This document shows, in pieces, positions 7,840 through 15,970 of a stretch of 22,423 nt of DNA. The DNA is from a virus: the IMG/VR virus record IMGVR_UViG_3300025327_000162, positions 1 through 22,423 of that record, one strand, 5' to 3'. Below the pieces are notes generated by a model that did no database searches, was not told the DNA's origin, and worked only from the letters and a program-made list of their open reading frames with translations. Position 1 is the stretch's first letter, and every line of letters begins with the position of its first letter. The translations under genes were made by a program, and so were the position numbers.

Positions 7840-8739
7840 TCACCCCGTGCTGCCGTCAATTCCTCTCCACGAGCCGTAGCCCTTGGTGTGGCGCTGGTAG
7901 CTGGTGAAAATCGCGTTTTTGGTCCACGGATCGTCGAAGGAATCGAAGATCGGATGATCACGCCACCGGAAATTCAGGTCATGGACCCCCTTGGCGGCGG
8001 CGACGAACCAGTTGGTGGTCGTGGTCAGGTAGTGGTTCACCATCCACGAGAGATCCTCTTCGATGAGGGCGTTGATCTCGTTGTCGGGGCTGTACGGCCG
8101 GCCACTCGATCCGAGGATCTCGCGGGCGGCGAACTTGTTGACCGGCGCCAGGATGACCATGACGGGGGCCATCAAGCGCGGCAGGTTGCGCTCGTTGGTC
8201 ATGTTCTCGAACCGCGTGCTCGCGGCTTGCAGGCCCGTGATCGAGAATCCGATGTCCGGCGAGGGCCGGTTGGCCCGGGTCACGCCATCCAATCCCACGT
8301 GGGCGGTCGAGCACAGCGATTCCGCCGCGGTGAAGCCCACGAAGGACGTCGAAAAGGCGTTGTTGAGGACAGAGTGGGCGTCCACTTCGATGCGGTTGCG
8401 CGAGGCGCGGGCGAGTTCTCCCACCATTTCTTTCGCCACGCCGTACAACTCATCCCGCCAGCCCTCCCAGGTAAATTCCAGCGCCAGCCCGAAGGGTTCA
8501 GCGGTATACGTCTTGGTGCCGCCCATGAGGGGCTGATCCAGCGTGAAGCTCTCGCCTTCGGGCTTCTTGGGCATGGTGCCCAGGCCCGAGACCTGGAGAT
8601 CCTTGTCCGGGTTCCAATCCATCTCGCTCACGTTGGCCCACAGGGAATACTCCATGGGCCGCTCTTTTCCGGTCTCCACGAAGACCCGGTTGAGATCCGG
8701 CGCTAACAGCGGGGCGATTGATCCGCGGCCGATAGGCAT
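7840..8739 (-). CDS. Major capsid protein (HK97 fold, Mu gpT-like)
   Basis: 299 residues, with AGGAGG 10 bases before the ATG. Features typical of the Mu gpT-like branch of HK97-fold capsid proteins are visible: an N-terminal arm ending in LAPDLNRVFVETGKERP, a long helix region (GWRDELYGVAKEMVGELARA), then RNRIEVDAHSVLNNAF, the ESLCSTAHVGLDG loop, the P-domain strand APVMVILAPVNKFAAREIL, and a C-terminal stretch with NWFVAAAKGVHDLNF and GYGSWRGIDGSTG. No long N-terminal delta domain is present, in keeping with a separate scaffold-like gene upstream. Its order after decoration-like and scaffold-like genes supports the call. Confidence 0.85.
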   Translation of the reverse strand: MPIGRGSIAPLLAPDLNRVFVETGKERPMEYSLWANVSEMDWNPDKDLQVSGLGTMPKKPEGESFTLDQPLMGGTKTYTAEPFGLALEFTWEGWRDELYGVAKEMVGELARASRNRIEVDAHSVLNNAFSTSFVGFTAAESLCSTAHVGLDGVTRANRPSPDIGFSITGLQAASTRFENMTNERNLPRLMAPVMVILAPVNKFAAREILGSSGRPYSPDNEINALIEEDLSWMVNHYLTTTTNWFVAAAKGVHDLNFRWRDHPIFDSFDDPWTKNAIFTSYQRHTKGYGSWRGIDGSTG

Positions 8740-8753
8740 AGGTCAGGTCCCTC

Positions 8754-9269
8754 CTAGTAGGTGCCCGACCCGGCGTTGGCGCCGCCGCGGGCCGTGTTCG
8801 TGAGAATCATGTAGACACGGCCATCGACCGTGCCCACCGCGTCCTTGAAGCCGACCACGATCCCGCCGCCGGTATCGGACACCGCATTGGCGTCGAGATA
8901 CCAGTTCGTGGTGCCCTTGGTGATCGGGTAGACCTTCCACATATTGGCCGCTGCGAGGGTGTGAGTGCCCGCCGTCGAGTCCGACAGCGTGATCTCGATA
9001 ACGGTTTGGGGTCCCAGCCAGTAGAGCGCCACTTCGGCCGAGGTGACGCCCGTCGCCGAATCCCGCGCGAGCCCGAAGGCGCGTTTGGTGACGCCCGAGG
9101 CGTCGATGGGGCTCGCGGACTCGGTGATGAGCCCAGAGTCGTCGTCCTGCACGAAGGCGCCCTTGGTGTACGTCTGAGCCGCCTTCTCGGCCCCGTAGAG
9201 CAGGGGCGAGGATGTGAAGCCGATGTGCTTCGCGTACAGGGCGGGTTTCGGTTGCGTGGTCAATGCCAT
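8754..9269 (-). CDS. Probable capsid decoration protein (DUF2190-like)
   Basis: 171 residues with AAGGAG before ATG 9269. The early part reads AAQTYTKGAFVQDDDSGLIT, then KRAFGLARDSATGVTSAEVA, then LYWLGPQTVIEITL. This is the 'x-y-x-x-G-a-x-v-x-x-d-x-x-g' followed by 'a-x-G-l-a-x-x-d' pattern of small beta-rich head decoration proteins related to DUF2190. The C-terminus ends in a Gly/Ala-rich tail. It sits just upstream of the major capsid gene with a 14-base gap, the usual place for such proteins. It would stabilise the outer face of the capsid. Confidence 0.7.
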   Translation of the reverse strand: MALTTQPKPALYAKHIGFTSSPLLYGAEKAAQTYTKGAFVQDDDSGLITESASPIDASGVTKRAFGLARDSATGVTSAEVALYWLGPQTVIEITLSDSTAGTHTLAAANMWKVYPITKGTTNWYLDANAVSDTGGGIVVGFKDAVGTVDGRVYMILTNTARGGANAGSGTY

Positions 9270-9282
9270 GGTCGATGTCTCC

Positions 9283-9909
9283 TTATGGTGTTATGCCGGG
9301 GACATTCCCGGTCCGAATCATCTTGTCGAAGCGTTGCCCCGCCATTTGCCGAGCAGCAGCCCCGGACTGCATCCGCTTGAGGAGTTGGTCGTTGGGGTTG
9401 GTATGGACGATGATCCCCTGCCCCGCGTAGCGGTCCCCCATCTCCTGCAAGGCGGTCGTCACGCCGGATTCCATGGCCCGTTGATGGGCCTCGCGCTGCC
9501 GGCGGAGGCGCAGATAGCGGTCCTTCTGCATCCGCATGAGGATGACGTCGCCGAGGCGGCGTGTGGTATCGGCGGCCATGCCCCGGAGTTCGAGGGCCTC
9601 CGGCATGTCCCCCTGGACGACTTCCCAGCCCTCAGTGAGCTTGTACTTGATGTAGCGACCGTGAAAGGCCGACTGGACCCAGCAATACTCAAACTCCGGC
9701 TGGGCATTCGAGACTTCCAGCTCGTTGAAGTGCTGCGCGAGTTCGTTCTCGACCTCGAAGGTGCGCGGGTCGATCGTGCCGACGTCGGCATTGGCGGCCT
9801 CCGCAGCCTGCGCAAGGGGCTCGGCGCGCTCTTTCAGCACCTCGCGCCGGGCGTCTCCTGGGGGCGGGAGCGCCTCTACACCGGGTCCTACGGGGATCGT
9901 CTGTGCCAT
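9283..9909 (-). CDS. Conserved phage protein of the head module, function unknown
   Basis: 208 residues, mostly charged and helical. GGAGG lies just before ATG 9909. Recognisable blocks are FEYCWVQSAFHGRYIKYKL, then EGWEVVQGDMPEALELRG, then RLGDVILMRMQKDRYLRLRR. This is the arrangement of a protein commonly placed between scaffold and capsid genes in uncultured phages; I know no proven function. The C-terminal 50 residues are rich in Gln, Arg and Met. Tight linkage with scaffold and decoration genes suggests a minor head or assembly protein. Confidence 0.7.
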   Translation of the reverse strand: MAQTIPVGPGVEALPPPGDARREVLKERAEPLAQAAEAANADVGTIDPRTFEVENELAQHFNELEVSNAQPEFEYCWVQSAFHGRYIKYKLTEGWEVVQGDMPEALELRGMAADTTRRLGDVILMRMQKDRYLRLRRQREAHQRAMESGVTTALQEMGDRYAGQGIIVHTNPNDQLLKRMQSGAAARQMAGQRFDKMIRTGNVPGITP

Positions 9910-9910
9910 G

Positions 9911-9935
9911 CTTCCCTCCGTCGCCCGGGGGGAAG
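9911..9935 (-). promoter_or_regulatory. Hairpin overlapping a ribosome-binding site
   Basis: On the minus strand CTTCCC (9935-9930) can pair with GGGAAG (9916-9911) around a 13-base loop. The right arm covers the end of the GGAGGGAAG ribosome site of the gene starting at 9909. The 61-base gap before that gene is one of the few untranslated gaps here. Pairing could lower translation of this gene relative to its neighbours. No experimental support. Confidence 0.3.
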
Positions 9936-9970
9936 CGACTGCTCGATGTTGCGACCGAGAAGGCTGTCGC

Positions 9971-10792
9971 CTACCTGTACGCCGCCGTCTTGGTCATGTA
10001 TTCCTGCCAGGACTGGTAGCCCATCCGTTTCGCCAGATCGTCTTCCGTCATGCCGCGAAACGCCAAGGCCGCCTCCGCCGTCTCGCCGCCGAGATCGTAG
10101 GCCGTGGGCACCTTGGTCGTGTCCCGTCCCACTTCGCGTCCACTGCGCGAGCGCCCGGCGAGTGCCTCGGGACGTTCCTCTGCGGCGGGCTTACGGAGCG
10201 CGGCTTCCTGGGCTTCGGCGGTGAGTTCGTCGATGTGCTGCCCCACGATGGCGTTGTGCGCGTAGGCATAGACGCCCGGACGCATCTTGATCTGCGGAGG
10301 GAGGGCATCGACCATCGCGTCGATGTCTTTCTTGAAGCGCTCGTAGTACTTGAGACTGACGACTTCACTCCGCTTGTTCAGCTGGGAGAACTGATCCATC
10401 CCGGTGGCTTCGAGTTGGTTCACCCGAGCCGCGTAGCGTGCTTCCTGCTGGGCGTCCCACCGCTCGACGGTGGCCAGATCCCCCTGCTGGATGGCTTCGA
10501 CGTACTGGGCGCGTGTCACCTGCCCCGCCGGATCGGGGGTGGGCACCGGCTCCCGTTGACGGGAGAGCGTCGTGTCCATCGTCTGCCGCATCCCGGTCAA
10601 GGCCTCGGTCAACGCCGACATGGACCCCTGCATGGTCGTCTGGAACTGGCGAAACTCCTCGGCGGGGACGAACTGGGGGGCTGTCGGCTCCGACTCGTTC
10701 GGATTGGGCTCGTCAGGCTCCCCGTCAGCCCCGCCCGCGATGAACGGAAGCCTACGTAGGGCGCTTGCTTTGTATAGACCGGAGTTTGGCAT
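9971..10792 (-). CDS. Scaffold-like head assembly protein
   Basis: 273 residues from ATG 10792, which is 8 bases after GAGGA; a GTG at 10798 is in frame but too close to the ribosome site. It is an acidic, Pro/Glu-rich, mostly helical protein. After residue about 40 there is an extended helix (PAEEFRQFQTTMQGSMSALT, continuing through TGMRQTMDTTLSRQ). Further helical blocks include QLEATGMDQFSQLNKRS and YYERFKKDIDAMVDALPPQ. The end, MTEDDLAKRMGYQSWQEYMT, is a small helical domain as found at scaffold C-termini. Its place between portal and capsid genes fits scaffold. No protease catalytic motif was seen. Its first 41 bases overlap the preceding small gene. Confidence 0.7.
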   Translation of the reverse strand: MPNSGLYKASALRRLPFIAGGADGEPDEPNPNESEPTAPQFVPAEEFRQFQTTMQGSMSALTEALTGMRQTMDTTLSRQREPVPTPDPAGQVTRAQYVEAIQQGDLATVERWDAQQEARYAARVNQLEATGMDQFSQLNKRSEVVSLKYYERFKKDIDAMVDALPPQIKMRPGVYAYAHNAIVGQHIDELTAEAQEAALRKPAAEERPEALAGRSRSGREVGRDTTKVPTAYDLGGETAEAALAFRGMTEDDLAKRMGYQSWQEYMTKTAAYR

Positions 10793-11003
10793 ACACACGC
10801 TCCTCTTGCTGGCTCATTGTGACGAATTTGAGCACCGCGTCAAGTGATTTCTTCTGCCCCCGGGCCTCCAAAGTCGCCTCCCAGGTCATCGCCGCATCCT
10901 GGTCCCGCTGACATTGGGCCTTCCGGGCTTCCAGCCACGCGATGAAATCCGCCTCAGCCCCTTCATCCTGCCCCAACCACTCACGCCATCGGCTCCCCGC
11001 CAT
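10752..11003 (-). CDS. Small charged helical protein between portal and scaffold
   Basis: 83 residues. Its ATG at 11003 lies inside the last codons of the portal gene, and its end overlaps the scaffold-like gene, so it is embedded in a run of overlapping genes. Sequence blocks such as WREWLGQDEGAEADFIAWLE and LDAVLKFVTMSQQEERVYAK suggest two helices with many Glu, Gln, Lys and Arg residues. Small proteins of this type are common downstream of phage portal genes, with no known function. A role in head assembly is possible. Confidence 0.6.
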   Translation of the reverse strand: MAGSRWREWLGQDEGAEADFIAWLEARKAQCQRDQDAAMTWEATLEARGQKKSLDAVLKFVTMSQQEERVYAKLRSIQSKRPT

Positions 11004-12843
11004 TGGGCCCTCCTGGAGGTTGATTCTGCCCCATCCCGAGGGCTAACCCGCCGACCATATTGGATAATCCGACGAGGCCGTCTCGGCTCAACCCGTCGAT
11101 GGAATCCAGTTCTTCTTCCACATGAATGATGAACGCCTCGGGATCACGGATCGTGTCGAACGTCCGAATCGTCCGGTCGATGATCTCCCCGGCTGCCGCC
11201 GCCACCTTCCGGGCGACGTCGCGCACCTGCGGCGGTGTCTGAGGGTTGGCGGCGATGGCGACCAACTGGATCGTCTTGTCGTAATACTGCGCCAAGATAT
11301 TGACCAGCATGAGCGCGTTCTGGCGATCCGCGTCCCGGTTGACCGAGGCGCTGCTCGCGGTCATTTCAACCGACACCGCCTCATCGAACTCAGGATCGCG
11401 CAAGAGCGCAATGACGAGCGCCCCATCCTCGGCCCCGATGACGCGCTGAATGTGCTTCTCGACGTCCTTGTCCCCCGCCAAGAGCCGTTCCTGGTAACGG
11501 TAGAGACATTGACGGACCGCTCCGGCTGCTGCGAACCGTACCGAGTCGAAGGCCGGGGTAAACCGGCGATTCACTTGCTGCAACATGCTCAGCGCCGTGA
11601 TCCCCGGCGTCCGCGAGCCGAGCACCGCCGAGGGGCGCGGGGTGGACATATCGTTGATCCCGATGCGCCGTTCCGCGAGCGAAATCGTGATCGCTTCGGC
11701 GGCGGGGGCACTGGGGTAGACGTCTGCCATCTGTTCGGGTTTCAGGTCATCCGGGTCCTGCATGAACTGCACCTTGCCGGGCCAGACCTTCATGGTATCC
11801 GGCACGGACCCCTCACGCGCCTTCCAGAACCGGGCATTCGCCAGGAACATGTTGAGCGTGCGGAAGTTGTGGATGTCGGAGGTTTCTTCCTGATAGGGCC
11901 GGACCATGTCGATGACCCCGATCCCGTAGAAGAGATGGGCGCGGCGCTGATAGTGCATCGCCTCAATCGGGCGAGTATCGTAGCCGTTCCAATCCACGCG
12001 CAAAATCGACTGCGAGGTGCGATCCCACGCCACGACGAGATCCTCGTCAAACCCATCCCCGTCGATGTCGAAGTAGAGGTAGAGTTCAAGGATTTCCGCG
12101 AGTTCCGTGATCTGCTGCGAGGAGGAGGTCCGCCCGAGCTGCTCCCGGCGGGATTTGGTCCATCCGATCGCCCCGACGGGGATGACGCCCGTGATGTCCC
12201 ATTTCTTGGCCTTCGCCTTGTCCCGCAGTTCCGAAAACAGATACCACCAGCGCAACCCGACCCAGCGGGCGACCTGTAAATCATCCGCGGCGCCGCCGGG
12301 GAGAATCAAGTCCTCAATCGGATGGGTGAGAATCCGGGGCGCCCGCGAGGTGATCTTCTTGACCTTGGTTTTCTTCTGATGCTCCACGAACGGGATGTAG
12401 AGAGACCCCGTCCCCAACTGCACGTCGTCAAGGACCGACTGTTCGATCGCTGACCGGAGTGCCCACTCGTTGGCCGCGCCCCAGTTGATGAAGGCTTGGA
12501 GGGCCTTCGCGGCCTGGAGACTCGTCCGGCCATGCACCGCCCGCACGGTGAGTGTTGGCACCACGGTGAAGACGAGATCAATCACCTGGGCATAGATGGC
12601 GTCCGCGGCGATAGCCCCGAGCGTGATCTCCGTGTTCGGCGCGTTTTCCACCGGAATGTTGCGGACAATGTTTTTGGGGATGCCCTCGTAGAGCCGCAGA
12701 TTCTCCCGCCACACGGCTTCCTGCGGGTTCCGAGCGGCTAAGGCCGCCTCGACTTCTTCGAGCAGATAGGCATGAAGTGCCCCCTTCCGCTCTTCCGAGA
12801 TGTCGAGATCGACTTGGCGAGGATGCCGCTCAACGAGGCGCAT
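10981..12843 (-). CDS. Portal protein
   Basis: 620 residues from ATG 12843, ending in TGA. Typical portal regions occur in order: a helical N-terminus (LHAYLLEEVEAALAARNPQE), the wing entry with ITLGAIAADAIYAQVIDLVF, LDDVQLGTGSLYIPFVEHQ, a stretch around HPIEDLILPGGAADDLQVAR, an acidic strand pair YLYFDIDGDGFDEDLVVAWD, and the stem region HLFYGIGVIDMVRPYQEETS with IHNFRTLNMFLANARFW. The C-terminus is helical and ends in a Gly/Pro/Asn tail. Length and layout suit podovirus-type portals, which form the dodecameric ring through which DNA enters and leaves the head. It lies upstream of scaffold and capsid genes as expected. Confidence 0.85.
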   Translation of the reverse strand: MRLVERHPRQVDLDISEERKGALHAYLLEEVEAALAARNPQEAVWRENLRLYEGIPKNIVRNIPVENAPNTEITLGAIAADAIYAQVIDLVFTVVPTLTVRAVHGRTSLQAAKALQAFINWGAANEWALRSAIEQSVLDDVQLGTGSLYIPFVEHQKKTKVKKITSRAPRILTHPIEDLILPGGAADDLQVARWVGLRWWYLFSELRDKAKAKKWDITGVIPVGAIGWTKSRREQLGRTSSSQQITELAEILELYLYFDIDGDGFDEDLVVAWDRTSQSILRVDWNGYDTRPIEAMHYQRRAHLFYGIGVIDMVRPYQEETSDIHNFRTLNMFLANARFWKAREGSVPDTMKVWPGKVQFMQDPDDLKPEQMADVYPSAPAAEAITISLAERRIGINDMSTPRPSAVLGSRTPGITALSMLQQVNRRFTPAFDSVRFAAAGAVRQCLYRYQERLLAGDKDVEKHIQRVIGAEDGALVIALLRDPEFDEAVSVEMTASSASVNRDADRQNALMLVNILAQYYDKTIQLVAIAANPQTPPQVRDVARKVAAAAGEIIDRTIRTFDTIRDPEAFIIHVEEELDSIDGLSRDGLVGLSNMVGGLALGMGQNQPPGGPNGGEPMA

Positions 12844-12849
12844 GGAGCC

Positions 12850-13236
12850 TCATGGCGTCGAGCCGATGGCAAGGCCACGCACGCTGGCGATGACGGAGGC
12901 GGCCTGATTCAGGTTGACGGTCGCGTTGGTGGTGGCGCCCGCGTTGATCGTGCTATCAATGATGAGGAGCAGGCCCCCCGCCTTGAGCAACACCCCGGCA
13001 TCCGTCTGGCCATCCAAGCGGATCGTCACGTCCTGATCGGCCCGGACGAGCAGCCCCTGCATCGTCGTGATCGCGCTCGTCGGCAAGGCTGTGAAGGTGG
13101 TCCCGTTACCATCCCCGACCTTCGTCGTGGGGTTGAAGGCCTGCACTTCATCCGCCACGACGCGGCGCACATAGGGGAAACCCGGCACCGGCTGGCCATC
13201 CACCTCGACGAGCACTGTGACTTTGAGCGCAGGCAT
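12850..13236 (-). CDS. Small beta-rich phage protein upstream of portal
   Basis: 128 residues starting at ATG 13236, which overlaps the preceding stop as TAATG. Upstream codons in this frame are open but belong to a neighbouring gene and lack a better start. Blocks include KVTVLVEVDGQPVPGFPYVR, ITTMQGLLVRADQDVTIRL, LKAGGLLLIIDSTI and ATTNATVNLNQAASVIASV. Alternating strands with Asp/Asn turns suggest a beta sandwich. Similar small proteins appear near the portal in uncultured phages, with no function that I know. A virion component is likely from context. Confidence 0.65.
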   Translation of the reverse strand: MPALKVTVLVEVDGQPVPGFPYVRRVVADEVQAFNPTTKVGDGNGTTFTALPTSAITTMQGLLVRADQDVTIRLDGQTDAGVLLKAGGLLLIIDSTINAGATTNATVNLNQAASVIASVRGLAIGSTP

Positions 13237-13334
13237 TAGCGGGGCCTCGTGGTCGTATTGACGATGTACAAACAGAGCAACGGCACGATGAGCACAACGA
13301 CGCCCAGGAGCACATCCCACACAAAGACGCTCAT
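13236..13334 (-). CDS. Single-span membrane micro-protein (32 residues)
   Basis: The frame starts at ATG 13334, which shares bases with the upstream stop (TGATG), and ends with TAATG into the next gene, so both ends are coupled. The sequence begins MSVFVWDVLLGVVVLIVPLL and continues with CLYIV, an uninterrupted hydrophobic stretch of about 22 residues, then a short polar, basic end (NTTTRPR). This is a typical single transmembrane segment with a positive C-terminal end. A holin-like or other membrane role is possible, but no lysis gene is nearby. The coupling at both ends and the clean hydrophobic pattern are the main support. Confidence 0.6.
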   Translation of the reverse strand: MSVFVWDVLLGVVVLIVPLLCLYIVNTTTRPR

Positions 13335-14674
13335 CACGTCACCTGATAGCCGAGGACGTCGATGTCCAGGGCGTTGGTTGTGAGATTGGTGGTGTTCGTC
13401 CAGAGATAGAACACCTGCTGTCCCACGTTCGGCAGTTGCACCGTGCCCCGGGTCGAGTTCCATTGGGCCGAGGCGGACACCTGGATGCGCGAGGTCATAT
13501 AGTCTTTGGCGGTGATGTACCGGATCTTGGCGATGGTATCCACAGCCCCCCCATTACCCAAGCCCCGGGCCTGCACGTTGAGCAGGATCTGTGTCGCGTT
13601 CGCGGGCACGCTCGCGGAGAGCGCCACGGTCGTTTCCGTGGTCGCCGCCCCCGCAGCCAGGGCCACCACGGCGGTTTCGTACATCGCCCAGTCACCGTAG
13701 AGGCGCGTCGAGACGAGTTGCGAGCTGCCATCGAAGCGCACGGCCCCGGCGTAGGCCCACATCGTGTAGCCCGTGGGCAAGGTCGGCCCCGTGGGCGGGG
13801 CGACGGCGCTGGAGAGTGAGGCCAGGGTCGTGCCGTTCCAGATCCAGTAGAAATGGACGAACGTGGAGACCGTGAAGGCGGCGGCTTGATCCCGGCCGTT
13901 GATGATGGGGCCAGCCGTCGTCACGGTGTTCGTGAGACTGCCGGGATTATGCTGCACGGATTGGGTATTCGTACTCGACCGGAGGACCACGGCATCCGCG
14001 GCGAGATGGAACGTGGCGACGGTCGCCACGAAGGAGCGGTTGCCCCGCACGGCCCAGGTATTCGTCCCGGCACCACCGGAGACAATGATCTGAAAGAAAT
14101 TGGGCTCCCAGGCGACCGTGACGCCACCGGCCCCGACCACGGTTGCGGGGACCATGCCGGTGCCGTCGGAGGCCATGATCGTGCCTGCGGGTAAACCGAC
14201 AAGCGTTTGCGCCATCCCGCCCTGGGCTAAACTCAACGCAAAGCGCACCCGCGTGTCGGTGGAACTGGTGACGTTGCCCCCAGAAGTCACAACCGTGGCG
14301 ATCCGAATGGCCCCGGCTGGCAAGGCCGGCGCGGAGCCCCCGGTGCCGACGAGATAGTGCGTGCCCGCGACGCGGGTGTAGCCGGTGAGATTCCCGGTCG
14401 TCTCGGCATTGGCGATGACGTAGTTGTTCTGGCCATTCGCAAAAGTGACCGACCCGCTCTCAGTGAGATAGAACCCGTTGGCGTAAGCGGTCAAGGCCGT
14501 GGGCGTGTGCGTGAGTCCAGAAGCGACGGGAAAGACGCCGCCGCTCACCACGAAATCGGTGAACATGTCCCGATACCGCTCGGCGTCCTCCTCCGCGAGG
14601 AAGGTTTGCAGATCCGTCAGGAACGCGGCGGATGCCGAAGGGATCGTACTGTGCGTCTGGGTGGTGACGGGCAT
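13334..14674 (-). CDS. Fibre-like virion protein
   Basis: 446 residues. The ATG at 14674 directly follows the TAA of the preceding small gene. The N-terminus (LTDLQTFLAEEDAERYRDMF) is helical. Residues about 40-150 form a beta region with YANGFYLTESGSVTFANGQN and GNLTGYTRVAGTHYLVGTGG, then RIATVVTSGGNVTSSTDTRV. This resembles a domain common in phage fibres, where units of a value, unit and stranded repeat occur. Residues about 340-446 read like another beta sandwich (AATTETTVALSASVPANATQ, LLNVQARGLGNGG). Ser, Thr and Gly are abundant and Cys is absent. A surface fibre or receptor-binding role is inferred. It lies unusually between terminase and portal. Confidence 0.7.
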   Translation of the reverse strand: MPVTTQTHSTIPSASAAFLTDLQTFLAEEDAERYRDMFTDFVVSGGVFPVASGLTHTPTALTAYANGFYLTESGSVTFANGQNNYVIANAETTGNLTGYTRVAGTHYLVGTGGSAPALPAGAIRIATVVTSGGNVTSSTDTRVRFALSLAQGGMAQTLVGLPAGTIMASDGTGMVPATVVGAGGVTVAWEPNFFQIIVSGGAGTNTWAVRGNRSFVATVATFHLAADAVVLRSSTNTQSVQHNPGSLTNTVTTAGPIINGRDQAAAFTVSTFVHFYWIWNGTTLASLSSAVAPPTGPTLPTGYTMWAYAGAVRFDGSSQLVSTRLYGDWAMYETAVVALAAGAATTETTVALSASVPANATQILLNVQARGLGNGGAVDTIAKIRYITAKDYMTSRIQVSASAQWNSTRGTVQLPNVGQQVFYLWTNTTNLTTNALDIDVLGYQVT

Positions 14675-14839
14675 TTAGCCGAACGCGCCCTTGTTCCCAG
14701 CACCCCGGCGATTCTGGCCTGGAATATCCCGCGGCTTCCGCACGGACGCGATCATTCCGGCCCGGGCAGAGGTGGCGAACGTGACGCCGGCCTTGAGATG
14801 CCCAGTACCGGCTTTGGCGTTGTCCTTGATTGCGGCCAT
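14675..14839 (-). CDS. Small basic protein (54 residues)
   Basis: The ATG at 14839 is preceded by AGGAGA at a good distance, and the TAA abuts the next gene's ATG. The protein starts MAAIKDNAKAGTGHLKAGVT and ends GQNRRGAGNKGAFG. It is rich in Gly, Ala, Lys and Arg, with few acidic residues. No family was recognised. Its tight fit between two genes and good ribosome site support a real gene. Confidence 0.6.
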   Translation of the reverse strand: MAAIKDNAKAGTGHLKAGVTFATSARAGMIASVRKPRDIPGQNRRGAGNKGAFG

Positions 14840-14849
14840 GGGGTCTCTC

Positions 14850-15137
14850 CTATTGAAATTCGATGTAGAGCTTTCCGCTGGCCAGGGTCGGCACGACTAA
14901 CCCAATCCAGGGTCCCGGCCCAGAGCGCGAGAGCAGGTTGTCCGATTCGACATAGTTCGCGCCAGAGGCGACGGAGGCCCACTTCACCTTCCCTGCGGCA
15001 TCCGTGACCACGGCCGTGTGGCCCGCCGTCGTCGCCCCGACCCAGCGGATGCCCTTGACCGAGACGGGATCTGTCGTCAGCACCGTGGAGGCGGCGGTGT
15101 CCACGATCCATTCCGTCGATTGATAGGCGTTGGCCAT
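14850..15137 (-). CDS. Small beta-rich structural protein
   Basis: 95 residues; the ATG at 15137 shares its A with the TGA of the upstream coiled-coil gene. Blocks are TEWIVDTAASTVLTTDPVSV, KGIRWVGATTAGHTAVVTDA, AGKVKWASVASGANYVES and GLVVPTLASGKLYIEF. This order (W-x-v-D, then v-k-x-I-x-W, then v-x-D-x-x-G) recurs in small phage proteins that I know from uncultured phage genomes, with no assigned function. The fold is probably a small all-beta domain. A virion component is likely from its location. Confidence 0.65.
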   Translation of the reverse strand: MANAYQSTEWIVDTAASTVLTTDPVSVKGIRWVGATTAGHTAVVTDAAGKVKWASVASGANYVESDNLLSRSGPGPWIGLVVPTLASGKLYIEFQ

Positions 15138-15649
15138 CAGCCCCTCCCCACCATCTCGCGGAACACGCCGAGCTGGTTTTCCGCGGCCGCGATCTGTCCA
15201 GCGAGCGCCTCCAACCGCCCACGCTGGGTCCGCTCCTCCGCCTCCATGTCGGCCACCCGTGCCGCGTGGGCCGTTTGCGTCGCCGCCAGCATCTCGGCCA
15301 TCTCCTGCTCGTGGATGGCGAAGGCTTCCCGGGCTTTTCGGCTGGCCGCCGACACCTTCGCCGCCTCGTCCGTAGCGCGCTGCGTCAAGGTCGCCACGGT
15401 GTGCGCGTAGGTGGCCTGCGCGGTGTCGATCTTCCCGTTGACGGTATCCAGTTCCGCTTGCGCGAGGTCGATGGTCGCCGCGATGCGGTCCAGGGTGGCC
15501 TTGGCTGAGGGGATAGCCGACTCGATGGTGGCCACCCGCTCCAGGATCGGCTTGATCTTCGTGAACACTTCGAACGAGGCCGAGAGGTTCGTGAGATCCC
15601 GCAGGGCGTCGCTGTACGGCGTGAGGCTCTCCAGGTCGTCGTCAGGCAT
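15137..15649 (-). CDS. Coiled-coil protein
   Basis: 170 residues with GGAGGAG before ATG 15649. From about residue 25 to the end it is nearly all helix-forming, with heptad-like spacing: IKPILERVATIESAIPSAKA, DLAQAELDTVNGKIDTAQA, LTQRATDEAAKVSAASRKAR, HEQEMAEMLAATQTAHAARV and LEALAGQIAAAENQLGVF. No enzymatic motif is visible. It is the first gene after the only long intergenic region, so it may begin a transcription unit. It could be a virion, scaffolding or fibre-associated coiled coil. Length alone rules out a tape-measure role. Confidence 0.7.
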   Translation of the reverse strand: MPDDDLESLTPYSDALRDLTNLSASFEVFTKIKPILERVATIESAIPSAKATLDRIAATIDLAQAELDTVNGKIDTAQATYAHTVATLTQRATDEAAKVSAASRKAREAFAIHEQEMAEMLAATQTAHAARVADMEAEERTQRGRLEALAGQIAAAENQLGVFREMVGRG

Positions 15650-15666
15650 GGGTGGTCTCCTCCCCG

Positions 15667-15698
15667 TGACAATGCGCTACATCGACGCAGGCTGTCAA
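15667..15698 (-). promoter_or_regulatory. Promoter-like site with an inverted repeat
   Basis: On the minus strand a perfect -35 hexamer TTGACA (15698-15693) is followed 18 bases later by a weak -10 candidate CATTGT (15674-15669). The site is also a dyad: TGACA pairs with TGTCA, and inside it TGCG pairs with CGCA around a 9-base centre. It lies just upstream of the coiled-coil gene's ribosome site. The overlap of promoter and dyad suggests an operator, but the regulator is unknown. The -10 match is poor. Confidence 0.4.
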
Positions 15699-15970
15699 GA
15701 ACTGCTCCGATGCCATCCCCCGAGCGACCGCCGCCACAGGCGCTGTTCAGTCGGAACTGCTCCACCCCCACTCTGCCGCGTCCGGTCCCACACGAACAAC
15801 TGCCCATGGACCCCCCCGAAACGTCCATAGAGGAGCCACGGATGACGGGGCAAGGATTGGGACGGCGCGGTTGCCCCTTTACCACGCGAGGACCAGAGCC
15901 GCGCTGGCTGGATGTAGTAAAGCGGATGGATATGCCCAGCCCCGCCCCGCTGCGAAAGAATGCCGCTCAT
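15695..15970 (-). CDS. Doubtful 91-residue reading frame in the intergenic region
   Basis: An ATG at 15970 follows AGGTGA by 6 bases, just after the stop of the preceding gene, and the frame ends inside the promoter-like site. The translation is rich in Gly, Arg, Ser and Trp (for example GGVHGQLFVWDRTRQSGGG) and lacks the Ala/Val/Thr pattern of its neighbours. No family was recognised. If it is not a gene, 15650-15980 is a 331-base leader region holding a promoter-like dyad and a 10-base direct repeat. Confidence 0.25.
   Translation of the reverse strand: MSGILSQRGGAGHIHPLYYIQPARLWSSRGKGATAPSQSLPRHPWLLYGRFGGVHGQLFVWDRTRQSGGGAVPTEQRLWRRSLGGWHRSSS
15699..15763 (-). repeat. Direct repeat GGAGCAGTTC, two copies
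   Basis: GGAGCAGTTC occurs on the minus strand at 15708-15699 and 15763-15754, 55 bases apart, in the intergenic region directly upstream of the TTGACA site. Spacing is about five helical turns, so both copies face the same side of the DNA, as expected for binding sites. Two copies only; chance cannot be excluded. Confidence 0.4.
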
